This document shows, one piece after another, positions 1 through 7,545 of a stretch of 64,000 nt of DNA (position 1 is the first letter of the stretch; every line of letters starts with the position of its first letter). Made by a program: the position numbers and the translations under genes. This stretch comes from Rhizobium oryzicola. Lineage in GTDB: Bacteria > Pseudomonadota > Alphaproteobacteria > Rhizobiales > Rhizobiaceae. The notes under the pieces were generated by a model that did not search any database, was not told the origin of the DNA, and saw nothing but the letters and a program-made list of their open reading frames with translations. Location of the stretch: the NCBI RefSeq assembly GCF_030504645.1, contig NZ_JAUKWQ010000005.1:310001-374000 (forward strand), read 5' to 3'.

Positions 1-120
1 ATTGCCAAGATCCCGCCGCTGCTGTCGCTCGGCATCACCATCGCGATCCTGGCTGCCGGCATCATCGGCTCGCTCTGGGCGACCCGCGGTCAGCAGGTTC
101 AGATCGACGCCAAGAACTAA
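1..120 (+). CDS. C-terminal fragment of a membrane protein (possibly TerC family)
   Basis: Only the last 39 codons lie in the window; the start is upstream of it. Seen: one hydrophobic stretch of about 20 residues, preceded by IAKIPP and followed by a short polar tail ending QVQIDAKN. Known: TerC-type transporters end in a final helix with a short tail. Inference: TerC is a best guess only, because the fragment is too short for a firm family call. A strong intrinsic terminator follows the stop codon, so this is the last gene of its transcript. Confidence 0.4.
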   Translation: MAKIPPLLSLGITIAILAAGIIGSLWATRGQQVQIDAKN

Positions 121-142
121 GACCGACGCATCCAAAACCACA

Positions 143-174
143 CCGCGCCGCCACAACGGCGCGGTTCTGCTTTT
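143..174 (+). terminator. Intrinsic terminator after the membrane protein gene
   Basis: An 8-bp perfect GC stem (CCGCGCCG at 143-150 pairing with CGGCGCGG at 157-164) with a 6-nt loop is followed by TTCTGCTTTT. It starts 22 nt after the stop codon of the upstream fragment and ends about 75 nt before pepT, so it separates the two transcripts. Confidence 0.75.
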
Positions 175-251
175 CCTATATATGCCATTCCGCCGACGCA
201 TTGGGCAGGCTAAGTTGATCGCTCAGTTCAGCCAGATTCGGATGCCTGCTC

Positions 252-1493
252 ATGTCTCTTCCCAATGATACCGTCCTCGACCGCTTTCTCCGTTACGTGG
301 TGGTCGACACCCAATCGGACCCGACCTCTACATCCCAGCCGACGACGGAAAAGCAGAAGGATCTCGGCCGCATCCTCGAAGCGGAATTGCAGGCGCTCGG
401 ACTGTCGGACGCGCATATGGATGAGCATGGCAATGTCTACGCGACCATTCCGTCGAACGTCGACAAGGACGTGCCTGTCATCTGCTTCTGCTCACACATG
501 GACACGGCCCCGGATTTTTCCGGCACCAATGTCAAGCCGCAACTGGTGCGCAACTACCAGGGCGGCGACATCGCGCTGACGGGCGACACAAGCCGCGTCA
601 TTCGCGTCGCTGAACATCCTGACCTCAAGGACCAGATCGGCCACGACATCGTCACGACAGATGGCACAACACTGCTCGGCGCCGATGACAAGGCGGGTGT
701 CGCCGAGATCATGACAGCAGCGCAGACGCTGCTGCGCAACCCGGACATCAAGCACGGCACGATCAAGATCCTCTTCACGACAGACGAGGAAGTCGGTCGT
801 GGTGCGGACAAGGTGGATCTGAAGAAGCTCGGCGCAGCTTTCGGCTATACACTGGATGGCAGCACGGTCGGCGAAATCGAGAACGAGAATTTTTCCGCCG
901 ATGGCGTCGACATCACGATTACCGGTGTTGCGATCCATCCCGGCACCGCCAAGGACCGCATGGAAAACGCCATCAAGATCGCCGGTGGAATCATCGCCCG
1001 CCTGCCCCGCGACAAGTCTCCCGAGGGCACGGAAGACCGGCAGGGCTTCATTCACCCGACCGGCATCAGCGGCTCGATGGAAGCAGCCAAGCTTGGCTTC
1101 ATCATCCGTGACTTCGAAGAAGCAGGCCTAAAGGAGAAGGAAGATCTGCTGAAATCCATCACCGAGGACGTCATCCGCGACTATCCGGGTTCGACCTTCA
1201 CCTTCAAGGTGCGCGAGCAATATCGCAATATGAAGGTGGTGCTGGACCAGCACCCCGACGTGATGGAGAACCTGATGGAAGCCACGCGCCGAGTCGGTCT
1301 CACGCCCGTCACGACCAGCATCCGCGGCGGTACGGATGGCGCCCGCCTTTCCTTCATGGGCCTGCCCTGCCCCAACATCTTCACCGGCGGCCATGCCTAT
1401 CACTCGCCGCTGGAATGGGTGAGCGTTCAGGACATGGAAACATCCGTGAAGGCGATCGTGGAACTGATCAAGGTCTGGGAAGAGCGGGCGTAA
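252..1493 (+). CDS. pepT: Peptidase T (tripeptide aminopeptidase)
   Basis: Cytoplasmic zinc metallopeptidase of family M20B that removes the N-terminal residue of tripeptides. Seen, in the 413-aa product: SHMDTAPD (metal ligand His82 and catalytic Asp84), GADDKAG (bridging Asp145), TTDEEVGRG (catalytic/metal Glu179-Glu180), LDGSTVGE (Asp202) and a C-terminal GGHAYHSPLEW carrying the last His ligand. Length matches the family (about 410 aa). The ATG is the first plausible start; the SD is weak. It is a single-gene unit between the upstream terminator and the insertion sequence. It converged tail to tail with the esterase gene before the IS landed 11 nt after its stop. Confidence 0.95.
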   Translation: MSLPNDTVLDRFLRYVVVDTQSDPTSTSQPTTEKQKDLGRILEAELQALGLSDAHMDEHGNVYATIPSNVDKDVPVICFCSHMDTAPDFSGTNVKPQLVRNYQGGDIALTGDTSRVIRVAEHPDLKDQIGHDIVTTDGTTLLGADDKAGVAEIMTAAQTLLRNPDIKHGTIKILFTTDEEVGRGADKVDLKKLGAAFGYTLDGSTVGEIENENFSADGVDITITGVAIHPGTAKDRMENAIKIAGGIIARLPRDKSPEGTEDRQGFIHPTGISGSMEAAKLGFIIRDFEEAGLKEKEDLLKSITEDVIRDYPGSTFTFKVREQYRNMKVVLDQHPDVMENLMEATRRVGLTPVTTSIRGGTDGARLSFMGLPCPNIFTGGHAYHSPLEWVSVQDMETSVKAIVELIKVWEERA

Positions 1494-1506
1494 GCAACAC
1501 GGGCTA

Positions 1507-2348
1507 GGTTCTGTCTGCATTTGAGGATTCCCATGATCGGTGAGTTCTGATTCAAGGCTGGTGAAGGAGCCAGATCATGAGCAGACGCACGCTGACGGAC
1601 GAGCAATGGGAGCGGATTGCGGAACATCTTCCTGGGCGGGATGGGCTGCGTGGGCGCAGCGGGGTCGATAATCGGCTGTTCGTGGATGCCATTTTGTGGA
1701 TGGCGGGCAATGCAGCGCGCTGGCGTGATCTGCCGGAGGTGTTCGGCAAATGGAGCGGGGTCCATGCGCGGTTCCGCCGTTGGTCGCACGCTGGCGTTTG
1801 GGAGAAGCTGTTCCATGCGATGGCCGACACGCCGGACTTCGAATACGTCCTGATCGACAGCACGATCTCGAAGGTCCACGCCGACGCAAGCGGCGCAAAA
1901 GGGGGGCTGAAGCTGCCGCAATCGGCCGTTCGCGTGGCGGACTGACGACCAAGCTACACGCGGCCGTCGATGCCATCGGACTGCCGATCCGTATCCACCC
2001 GACGCCGGGGCAACGTGGCGACGCTCCACAGGCGCGAGATCTCCTGAAAGGCCTGCATGGCATTGGTCACGTCATCGCAGATGCTGCCTATGATGCCGAT
2101 CCGCTGCGCATCTTCATTGCCGATGATCTCGGCGCAACGGCGCAGATCAAGGCCAATGCCAGCCGGACCCGAAAGCCGACAATCGACTGGCAGCTCTACA
2201 AAGAGCGCCACCAGATCGAGTGCTTCTTCAACAAACTCAAACGCTTCCGCCGCATCGCCCTGCGCTGCGAGAAGACGATCTCCGCCTTTATGGGATTCGT
2301 CCATCTCGCATGCGCCATGATCTGGCTCCGCTAAATGCAGACAGAACC
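1507..2348 (+). mobile_element. Complete IS5-family (IS427-type) insertion sequence
   Basis: An 842-bp element bounded by perfect 16-bp terminal inverted repeats, GGTTCTGTCTGCATTT at 1507-1522 and its complement at 2333-2348. It is flanked on both sides by TA (1505-1506 and 2349-2350), read here as a 2-bp target duplication. It contains one transposase gene split into two overlapping frames, as in the IS427 subgroup. Both ends, the DDE residues and the slippery site are intact, so the copy looks recent and possibly active. The target TA lies inside the stop codon of the minus-strand esterase gene. Confidence 0.9.
1577..2334 (+). CDS. IS5-family transposase, OrfA/OrfB made by -1 frameshift
   Basis: DDE transposase for the surrounding IS. 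OrfA (1577-1945) and OrfB are in different frames. A run AAAAGGGGGG at 1897-1906 lets ribosomes slip back one base after codon 110. The joined protein reads through GAKGG into AEAAAIGRSRGG and is 252 aa. Catalytic residues in the fusion are Asp94 (VLIDST), Asp169 (IADAAYD) and Glu215 in the Y-x2-R-x3-E signature (YKERHQIE). Without slippage OrfA stops at 1945 with only the first Asp. The stop codon TAA (2332-2334) overlaps the right inverted repeat. Confidence 0.9.
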
Positions 2349-3283
2349 TAAAGGAGCGCTCGGCGCTCCCTCAACCATTCCGCCATCAGGTTCGGCCAGT
2401 GCTCGGAGGCCGTACCTGGACGCCCCATGGAAAAACCATGGCCGCCATTTTCCAACCGAATCATCCGATCAGGAACGCCGGCCCGTTCGCAGGCCTCGGA
2501 CAGAAGTCGGAGATGGCCTTCTCCGGCAATCGGATCATCCTTGGCGGCAATCGAGAAAATCGGGGGGCAGTCATGCGTGATGTGCGTCTGCACAGACCAT
2601 TCAGCCGCCAGCTCCTCCGACGGGTTGTCACCCACCAGCAAACGCCGCGCGGAGGTGCGATCGTCGGGAGGCAGCAGGCTGATCACCGGATAGATTAGAG
2701 CCGCCCAGTGCGGGCGCGCCGATAATCTATCCGTACCGTCGACCGGCTTGTAGGTGGACAGATCCGAGCGTGCAGACAACATGCCCATAAGATGGCCGCC
2801 TGCCGAGAAGCCGACAACGCCAATTCGTTCGGCATCCACCTCGAACTGCCTCGCGCGTGAGCGGACAAGGCGCAGCGCGCGTTGCGCATCTTGCAGCGGG
2901 GCAAGCGGCCCCACATCCCATCCCTCTGACGGCAGTCGGTAAGTCAAAACGAACGCTGTTACACCGCGATCGGCAAACCATTGCGCTGCAGCATGCCCTT
3001 CATGATGAATTTCGATGCGCTTGTATCCGCCACCGGGAGCGATCAAGACTGCGCAGCCGACAGATTTTTCGGGCCGAAACACACGCAATGTCGGTGTCGC
3101 AATGCGCCTGACTGCGCCTCGCGGCAATTCGACGATGGGCGCCTCCGGCCCCTCACCTCCCGGCGGAGGCCCAGGCCAGATCGGAATTTCGTCGCCATCA
3201 AGACTTGCAGCATGGGAACGCCAGGATGCGGCAAGGGATGTTGCCGCAATCGCACCGGCCAGAAACTGTCTGCGCCCAAGCAT
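2348..3283 (-). CDS. Tat-exported alpha/beta hydrolase (BD-FAE/acetyl-esterase type)
   Basis: Predicted serine esterase of 311 aa. Seen: an N-terminal MLGRRQFLAG twin-arginine motif followed by a hydrophobic stretch and SHAAS (probable signal peptidase site near residue 26), oxyanion region APGGGY (83-88), nucleophile elbow GFSAGG (Ser160), acid Asp249/Asp250 in AAKDDP, and GGHGF with His282. The ATG at 3283 is preferred over an upstream TTG because the RR motif then sits at the N-terminus. The stop codon TAG is shared with the IS target site. The last codons form a GGAGCG/CGCTCC hairpin (2353-2369), which may end transcription. Substrate unknown; xylan or polysaccharide acetyl groups are possible. 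Confidence 0.8.
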   Translation of the reverse strand: MLGRRQFLAGAIAATSLAASWRSHAASLDGDEIPIWPGPPPGGEGPEAPIVELPRGAVRRIATPTLRVFRPEKSVGCAVLIAPGGGYKRIEIHHEGHAAAQWFADRGVTAFVLTYRLPSEGWDVGPLAPLQDAQRALRLVRSRARQFEVDAERIGVVGFSAGGHLMGMLSARSDLSTYKPVDGTDRLSARPHWAALIYPVISLLPPDDRTSARRLLVGDNPSEELAAEWSVQTHITHDCPPIFSIAAKDDPIAGEGHLRLLSEACERAGVPDRMIRLENGGHGFSMGRPGTASEHWPNLMAEWLRERRALL

Positions 3284-3328
3284 GAAGCCCCCAGTTCTCA
3301 AGGAAGCGCAGATGTGACGCGACGCTTC

Positions 3329-4858
3329 CTATTCCGCAGCCTGCGGCGCATCCAGACTATCGGGTCCATCGGCTGCACCGGGCATAGTCTGCACATCGAG
3401 ATCGGGAAACGCAACGATACGCTTACCGGAAAAGTCAGTGTGCACGACAATCAGCCCCTGCTCCTCGAAATATCCGAGTAATCTTCGCGCCCGGCGTGCG
3501 GAATGGGTACCGTAAGCGCGCGCAATCCGCGCATCAGAAGGGCAAGGCTCGGCCGTCAGCGCCGCCTTGGCCAGAAGCAGAAAGAGGCCTTGCAAATCAT
3601 CCGAGACGCGCGCGGAGAGCTCTAGCGCCATCTGCCAACCCGGCGTCGCCGCCGTATCCTCATCAACCCCTGCCCGCGAAATCGCAACGCGGCGGCGGAA
3701 CTCGCTCATCGAAAGCGGCGGACCGGGCAGCCTGCGCATGCGCGCCCTCACCAGGAATTCCTGATAAAGAACCGAGTCCGTGCGATAGGCCGCCTGCGGA
3801 TCGTCGATGATTTCGGAAAGCACTGCTCCCAATCGCTCCTCGCGCTCCTCCGGTGTCAGTTCCGGCTGCGAAGGACGGCTGGGCTCCTGCGGGGCGGGCA
3901 TGGCGGCTGCGGGCGTGGAGCGGGAAAGTTCCGCCAGAATATCGGTTGTCGGACGCGGCGCCGGCGGAGCCCGGCGTACGATCGGCCGGGTGAACTCTTC
4001 CGGGTCGGGGGTGAAGATCAGGTCTTCCACATCCTGCGGCGCATCCGGCAGCGGCATCAGCTTCGGGCTTCCCGAGCGCGCCGAGGTTTCCACCGAGCCG
4101 ATGGTGATCGGCAGCGGACGGCGCGAAAGCGCCGGACCGAGCGCGACGAAATTGCCGCGCTTCAGGTCACGGAACATTTCCGCCTGGCGGCGGTCCATGC
4201 CGAGGAGATCGGCAGCGCGTGCCATATCGATATCGAGAAAGGTACGTCCCATCAGGAAGTTGGAGGCTTCGGCGGCAACGTTCTTGGCAAGCTTTGCCAG
4301 ACGCTGCGTCGCGATGACCCCGGCCAGCCCGCGCTTTCGGCCACGACACATCAGATTGGTCATGGCGCCGAGCGACATCTTGCGCGCCTCTTCCGAGACA
4401 TCACCGCCGACGGAGGGCGCAAACATCTGCGCCTCGTCCACCACGACCAGTACCGGATACCAGTGCTCGCGATCGGCATCGAAGAGACCGTTCAGGAAAG
4501 CGCCGGCGGCGCGCATCTGCTCTTCGATATCGAGACCTTCCAGCGTCAGCACGCACGACACGCGGTGCTGGCGAATGCGGGTCGCGATGCCGATCAGTTC
4601 CGCTTCCGTGCGCTCGCCATCGATGACGACATGGCCATACTTGTCGGCCAGCGTGACGAAATCGCCTTCGGGATCGATGATGACCTGCTGCACCCACTGG
4701 GCAGATTGCTCCAGCAGACGGCGCAACAAATGCGACTTGCCGGATCCCGAATTGCCCTGCACGAGAAGGCGGGTCGCCAGAAGCTCTTCGATATCGAGCT
4801 TGGCCGGACCACCCCCGGACGCCATTCCCATATCGATGCCAACCTGCACTGCACTCAC
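3329..4858 (-). CDS. HerA/DUF87-type P-loop ATPase
   Basis: A 509-aa ATP-binding protein of the HerA/FtsK/VirB4 fold. Seen: Walker A GNSGSGKS (residues 35-42), IIDPEGDF just after it, Walker B VLVVVDEAQMF (136-146), and GRKRGLAGVIATQRL as the sensor/arginine region. A proline-rich linker follows (about 290-340), then a helical C-terminal half that may hold a winged-helix domain (GYFEEQGLIVV). Known: HerA-like ATPases pump or translocate DNA, often with NurA. No nuclease partner is visible here. The start is uncertain: GTG at 4858 or an in-frame GTG at 4849, which has better SD spacing. It is transcribed toward the esterase, 45 nt away. Confidence 0.75.
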   Translation of the reverse strand: MSAVQVGIDMGMASGGGPAKLDIEELLATRLLVQGNSGSGKSHLLRRLLEQSAQWVQQVIIDPEGDFVTLADKYGHVVIDGERTEAELIGIATRIRQHRVSCVLTLEGLDIEEQMRAAGAFLNGLFDADREHWYPVLVVVDEAQMFAPSVGGDVSEEARKMSLGAMTNLMCRGRKRGLAGVIATQRLAKLAKNVAAEASNFLMGRTFLDIDMARAADLLGMDRRQAEMFRDLKRGNFVALGPALSRRPLPITIGSVETSARSGSPKLMPLPDAPQDVEDLIFTPDPEEFTRPIVRRAPPAPRPTTDILAELSRSTPAAAMPAPQEPSRPSQPELTPEEREERLGAVLSEIIDDPQAAYRTDSVLYQEFLVRARMRRLPGPPLSMSEFRRRVAISRAGVDEDTAATPGWQMALELSARVSDDLQGLFLLLAKAALTAEPCPSDARIARAYGTHSARRARRLLGYFEEQGLIVVHTDFSGKRIVAFPDLDVQTMPGAADGPDSLDAPQAAE

Positions 4859-4967
4859 CTCACATGCTGTCGCCCTTGCCCGAGCCTAATCCGGGCAATC
4901 GCGTTCCTTTAACAAATTATTGACGCTCTCGCTTGCGCGAAACTCAGCCCATCAACAGGGAATCTTA

Positions 4968-5236
4968 GAGCTTATCAGGGCTAAATGGAATCGTTCTGCC
5001 GGAAGCATTTTTTGTCAGGATCAAGGCTTTCGGCGAAGGGCATACCGCCTGGTACGGTCGAGACGAAAGCCGCGGATAATGGCGGAAAATGATCCGGCCC
5101 TTCAGGTTGGCTGAGGCGGGTCATCTGCTTTGTCGAGCGGCTTGGCCGTATGCTTTGGCTACGACACGCGCCACTCTCCTCGCATCTGACCCCGCCTGAG
5201 CCAACAGAACTGTTTCCATTTAGCCCTGATAGGCTC
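4968..5236. mobile_element. MITE-like element with 24-bp terminal inverted repeats
   Basis: Positions 4967-4990 and 5214-5237 are inverted copies that differ at one base (core TATCAGGGCTAAATGGAA). Similarity continues a few bases inward (GTTCTG in both arms). TA occurs at both outer edges (4966-4967, 5237-5238). A second internal inverted repeat is present: TTGGCTGAGGCGGGTCA near 5107 against the complement of the stretch near 5188-5205. There is no open frame for a transposase. Inference: a non-autonomous element mobilised by a TA-targeting transposase such as IS630/Tc1-mariner. Its right edge supplies the stop codon of the LysE gene. The rest of the 4859-5235 gap (4859-4966) shows nothing recognisable. 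Confidence 0.7.
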
Positions 5237-5868
5237 TAGCTGGCAGCCGCACGCTTCCAGCCGGCAGCCAGAAGGCCAGCCCCGATCAGGAGCGTCCCGC
5301 CGGTTCGGTTGACGGCACGGCGCAGGCTTGGCTTGCGAATGGTCTCGCGCGCCATGGAGGCCAGGAGGCCATAGAGGGCGGCATTCAGCGTCGCGAGCAC
5401 AAGAAATGTGCTTTCCAGGATAACCATCTGTATCAGCAGCGGCTGCGTGAGGTCCAGGAACTGCGGCAGGAAGGATACGAAGAAGACAACGCTCTTCGGG
5501 TTCAGCGCCGTGACGATATAGGTATGGAAGAAGATGCGGCCCGGATGCTCATCCGCCGGCTCCTCCAACGCAGAGGCCTCCGCCACAGGCGCGCGCCACA
5601 GCTTGATACCGAGATAAATGAGGTAGGCAGCGCCAATCCATTTCAGCACGGTGAACAGGCTGGCGGAGGCCGCGAGAAGAGCGCCGAGCCCCAGCATGGA
5701 GGCGGTCATCGCGGTGAAATCACCCAGCGCCACCCCGGCAACGGTTGCCATCGCAACTTTACGACCATGCGACACGGCGTAGGAAATCACCAGCAGGATC
5801 GTCGGTCCCGGAATGACCAGCAGGACGGAGGCGACGGCAACAAAAGCAAGCCAGTTTTCAATCGACAT
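5236..5868 (-). CDS. LysE/RhtB-family amino-acid exporter
   Basis: Inner-membrane exporter of 210 aa. Seen: about six hydrophobic segments, the family signature VIPGPTILLVISYAVSHGRK near residues 20-39, and LTQPLLIQM and LGIKLWRA in the middle and C-terminal parts. The start at 5868 (MSIENWLAF) is set by GGAGGA nine bases upstream on the minus strand; a longer frame to 6015 would run through that site. The stop TAG is made by the MITE edge. The gene sits directly downstream of a truncated acetyltransferase on the same strand. The exported substrate cannot be told from sequence. Confidence 0.88.
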   Translation of the reverse strand: MSIENWLAFVAVASVLLVIPGPTILLVISYAVSHGRKVAMATVAGVALGDFTAMTASMLGLGALLAASASLFTVLKWIGAAYLIYLGIKLWRAPVAEASALEEPADEHPGRIFFHTYIVTALNPKSVVFFVSFLPQFLDLTQPLLIQMVILESTFLVLATLNAALYGLLASMARETIRKPSLRRAVNRTGGTLLIGAGLLAAGWKRAAAS

Positions 5869-5933
5869 AATGCTGATTCCTCCACGGGTCTTGATCGAGC
5901 AAGCCACTCTTTCCATCGCGTGACAAGCACCTG

Positions 5934-6104
5934 CTATGATGTGATGTGCTGCTTGAAAAGAGGGCCGGACCAATAGGCCCGGTCCTCTTCGGGAGTGTGC
6001 AACCCGGCCAGCCATGGCAGGCGCGCATCAATCGATGTCCGATGAATACGCGCCGCCGAGGCCATATCTTCCACAGTCAACCGGCGGCAGATGATGCGGG
6101 TCAT
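5934..6104 (-). pseudogene. Truncated GNAT acetyltransferase (N-terminal remnant)
   Basis: A 56-codon frame starting MTRIICRRLTVEDM and containing IHRTSIDARLPWLAGLHTPE resembles the first 50 or so residues of GNAT N-acetyltransferases. The acetyl-CoA binding part (normally 100 or more further residues) is absent. The frame stops about 65 nt before the LysE start, leaving no room for it. Its ATG overlaps the stop of the DUF1127-like gene (ATGA, 6101-6104), so translational coupling survives although the enzyme core is gone. Inference: a deletion or rearrangement joined this gene to the LysE region. Confidence 0.65.
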
Positions 6105-6361
6105 CGGAACCGCTCCTGCGACCGATCGAGGTGAATGTCCCACGGCGACCGTTTCGGGGGCCGCAGGATATCCCACTCGACGGGAAGGCCGATATCGCGC
6201 CTCATGCGATCCGAAAGATCGGCCACATGGTTCATCCGTTCGCGCCGGCTGATCACGACGGACAGCAGCAGATGCAGTACCCGCCAGACGCCCAGATCCT
6301 GGACGAGATCCCGCACCAAGACGCGGGGATTGTTTTCAACCAATACGTGTTCATTTTGCAT
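6101..6361 (-). CDS. DUF1127-like small protein
   Basis: An 86-aa basic protein. Seen: an amphipathic N-terminal half (DLGVWRVLHLLLSVVISRRE) and LSDRMRRDIGLP, which resembles the DUF1127 core (L-D-R-x-L-R-D-I-G-L). The ATG at 6361 removes a longer, implausible N-terminus. Known: rhizobial DUF1127 proteins are small Arg-rich regulators, some acting on RNA and phosphate or carbon metabolism. This one is longer than the usual 45-70 aa. It is coupled by an ATGA overlap to the truncated GNAT frame. The 377-nt upstream region carries repeated CTGACGT motifs that may be operator sites. Confidence 0.6.
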   Translation of the reverse strand: MQNEHVLVENNPRVLVRDLVQDLGVWRVLHLLLSVVISRRERMNHVADLSDRMRRDIGLPVEWDILRPPKRSPWDIHLDRSQERFR

Positions 6362-6738
6362 AGGAAATCCGTCCCGGTGCCGCACGGCAAACCAGGTCCT
6401 TTCACGATGTGAGGAGACGCGAACAGACGGGTGAACGCAGCATGACGCTACGTCAGACACAGATGTCACGTCAGTTTATTAGAAACAAAGTTGAGATTTG
6501 TCAGCGCGTTACGCGAACTGACGTGCCACAGATGGGGCGCAACGCTGTGCAACTGGTCCCGTCTGAATGGCTCCGCCATGGAGGCGATAATTGGTGGACA
6601 TGGATGTCATATGCGCCTCCTTTCTTCAATAGAGCTGCGGATGGCGGCAAAGTGACACAGCTCTCCCGGCAGCACAAGTCTGCTATTCCAAATTGTAATC
6701 AAAGGCGGAAATCTGTTGCCAAACAGCAACAGGTACTA
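6362..6738. other. Intergenic region between murI and the DUF1127-like gene
   Basis: 377 nt without a supported gene. It holds the CTGACGT repeat cluster (6450-6525) and a 7-bp stem GGAGGCG/CGCCTCC (about 6582-6625) with a long loop. The latter lacks a T-run on the minus strand, so it is not a convincing murI terminator. The open frame across 6409-6786 on the plus strand has no recognisable protein features. Confidence 0.6.
6450..6525. promoter_or_regulatory. Three CTGACGT heptamers, two forming a 10-bp inverted repeat
   Basis: ACGTCAG occurs at 6450-6456 and 6468-6474 and its complement CTGACGT at 6518-6524. The outer pair extends to a perfect 10-bp inverted repeat, CACGTCAGTT (6467-6476) with AACTGACGTG (6516-6525), spaced by 39 nt. 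It lies about 90-165 nt upstream of the DUF1127-like start. Inference: half-sites for a dimeric repressor or activator; no regulator gene is adjacent. Confidence 0.4.
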
Positions 6739-7545
6739 TTACCCACGGATATCGAGCCCGAAGCCCTGCATCAGCCGCCTTGTTGAAAAATCCGGGGCGC
6801 CGGAAGTAAAGACCGCGAAGTCGAAATCCTCCGGGTGATCCTCGCCCGGTACGGAGGGAACAAGGCGGCGGGCCTGCCGGGCAATCGCCTCCGCCGGGTC
6901 CAGCCAATCGACCGGCCAGGGTGCCAGCTTGCGAAACAGGTTTGCCATAAAAGGATAATGTGTGCAGGCCAGCACGACGATATCCGTGCGTGCGCCATTC
7001 TTCTCCACGAAGCAGGGAGCGATTTCGGCCAGCACATCCGCCTCGGTGACCGTCTCACCGCGAATATAGGCTTCCGCCATGCGGGCCAGGTTTTCAGAGC
7101 CCACCAGCCGCACATGACACTGACTGGCAAAGGACTGGATGAGATCGCGGGTGTAGGCACGCTTCACCGTGCCGGGCGTGGCCAGAACTGAAACGAGGCC
7201 GGAGCGCGTACGCTCTGCCGCGGGCTTGATCGCCGGTACCGTGCCGACAAAGGTCATCTGCGGAAAGGCGGCGCGCAAATCGGCACCCGCCAGCGTGAAG
7301 GCCGTGTTGCAGGCGATGATGCAGACTTCCGGCTGGTAGGTCTTCAGCAGGTCGCCGAACAGTGCGATAATGCGGGCTTTCAGCGCCTCCTCTTCCCAAC
7401 TCCCATAGGGAAAGCCGGCATCATCAGCCACATAGATGAAGCCGCGCTCGGGCATCAGCACGCGCGCCTCTCGCAGAACCGTCAGGCCACCGATCCCGGA
7501 ATCGAAAACCAGGACCGGTTTCAGTTCACTCCTCGTCTGCTCCAT
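6739..7545 (-). CDS. murI: Glutamate racemase
   Basis: Cytoplasmic cofactor-independent enzyme that converts L- to D-glutamate for peptidoglycan. Seen in 268 aa: [10 protein letters not shown] with Asp15, CIIACNTAF with catalytic Cys79, and VLACTHYPF with catalytic Cys194, the expected two-cysteine pair. The start at 7545 (MEQTRSEL) has AAGGGG nine bases upstream; an in-frame ATG lies two codons earlier, and the longer frame to 7605 would only read trmJ backwards. The start overlaps the 3' end of trmJ by about 20 nt, so the two genes are co-transcribed and probably translationally coupled. Confidence 0.93.
   Translation of the reverse strand: MEQTRSELKPVLVFDSGIGGLTVLREARVLMPERGFIYVADDAGFPYGSWEEEALKARIIALFGDLLKTYQPEVCIIACNTAFTLAGADLRAAFPQMTFVGTVPAIKPAAERTRSGLVSVLATPGTVKRAYTRDLIQSFASQCHVRLVGSENLARMAEAYIRGETVTEADVLAEIAPCFVEKNGARTDIVVLACTHYPFMANLFRKLAPWPVDWLDPAEAIARQARRLVPSVPGEDHPEDFDFAVFTSGAPDFSTRRLMQGFGLDIRG

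Noticed and set aside
6582..6625. GGAGGCG/CGCCTCC stem as a murI terminator
   Set aside because: The loop is long and there is no T-run on the minus strand.
6409..6786. 125-codon plus-strand frame upstream of murI
   Set aside because: No SD, no domain-like features, and it runs into the antisense of murI.
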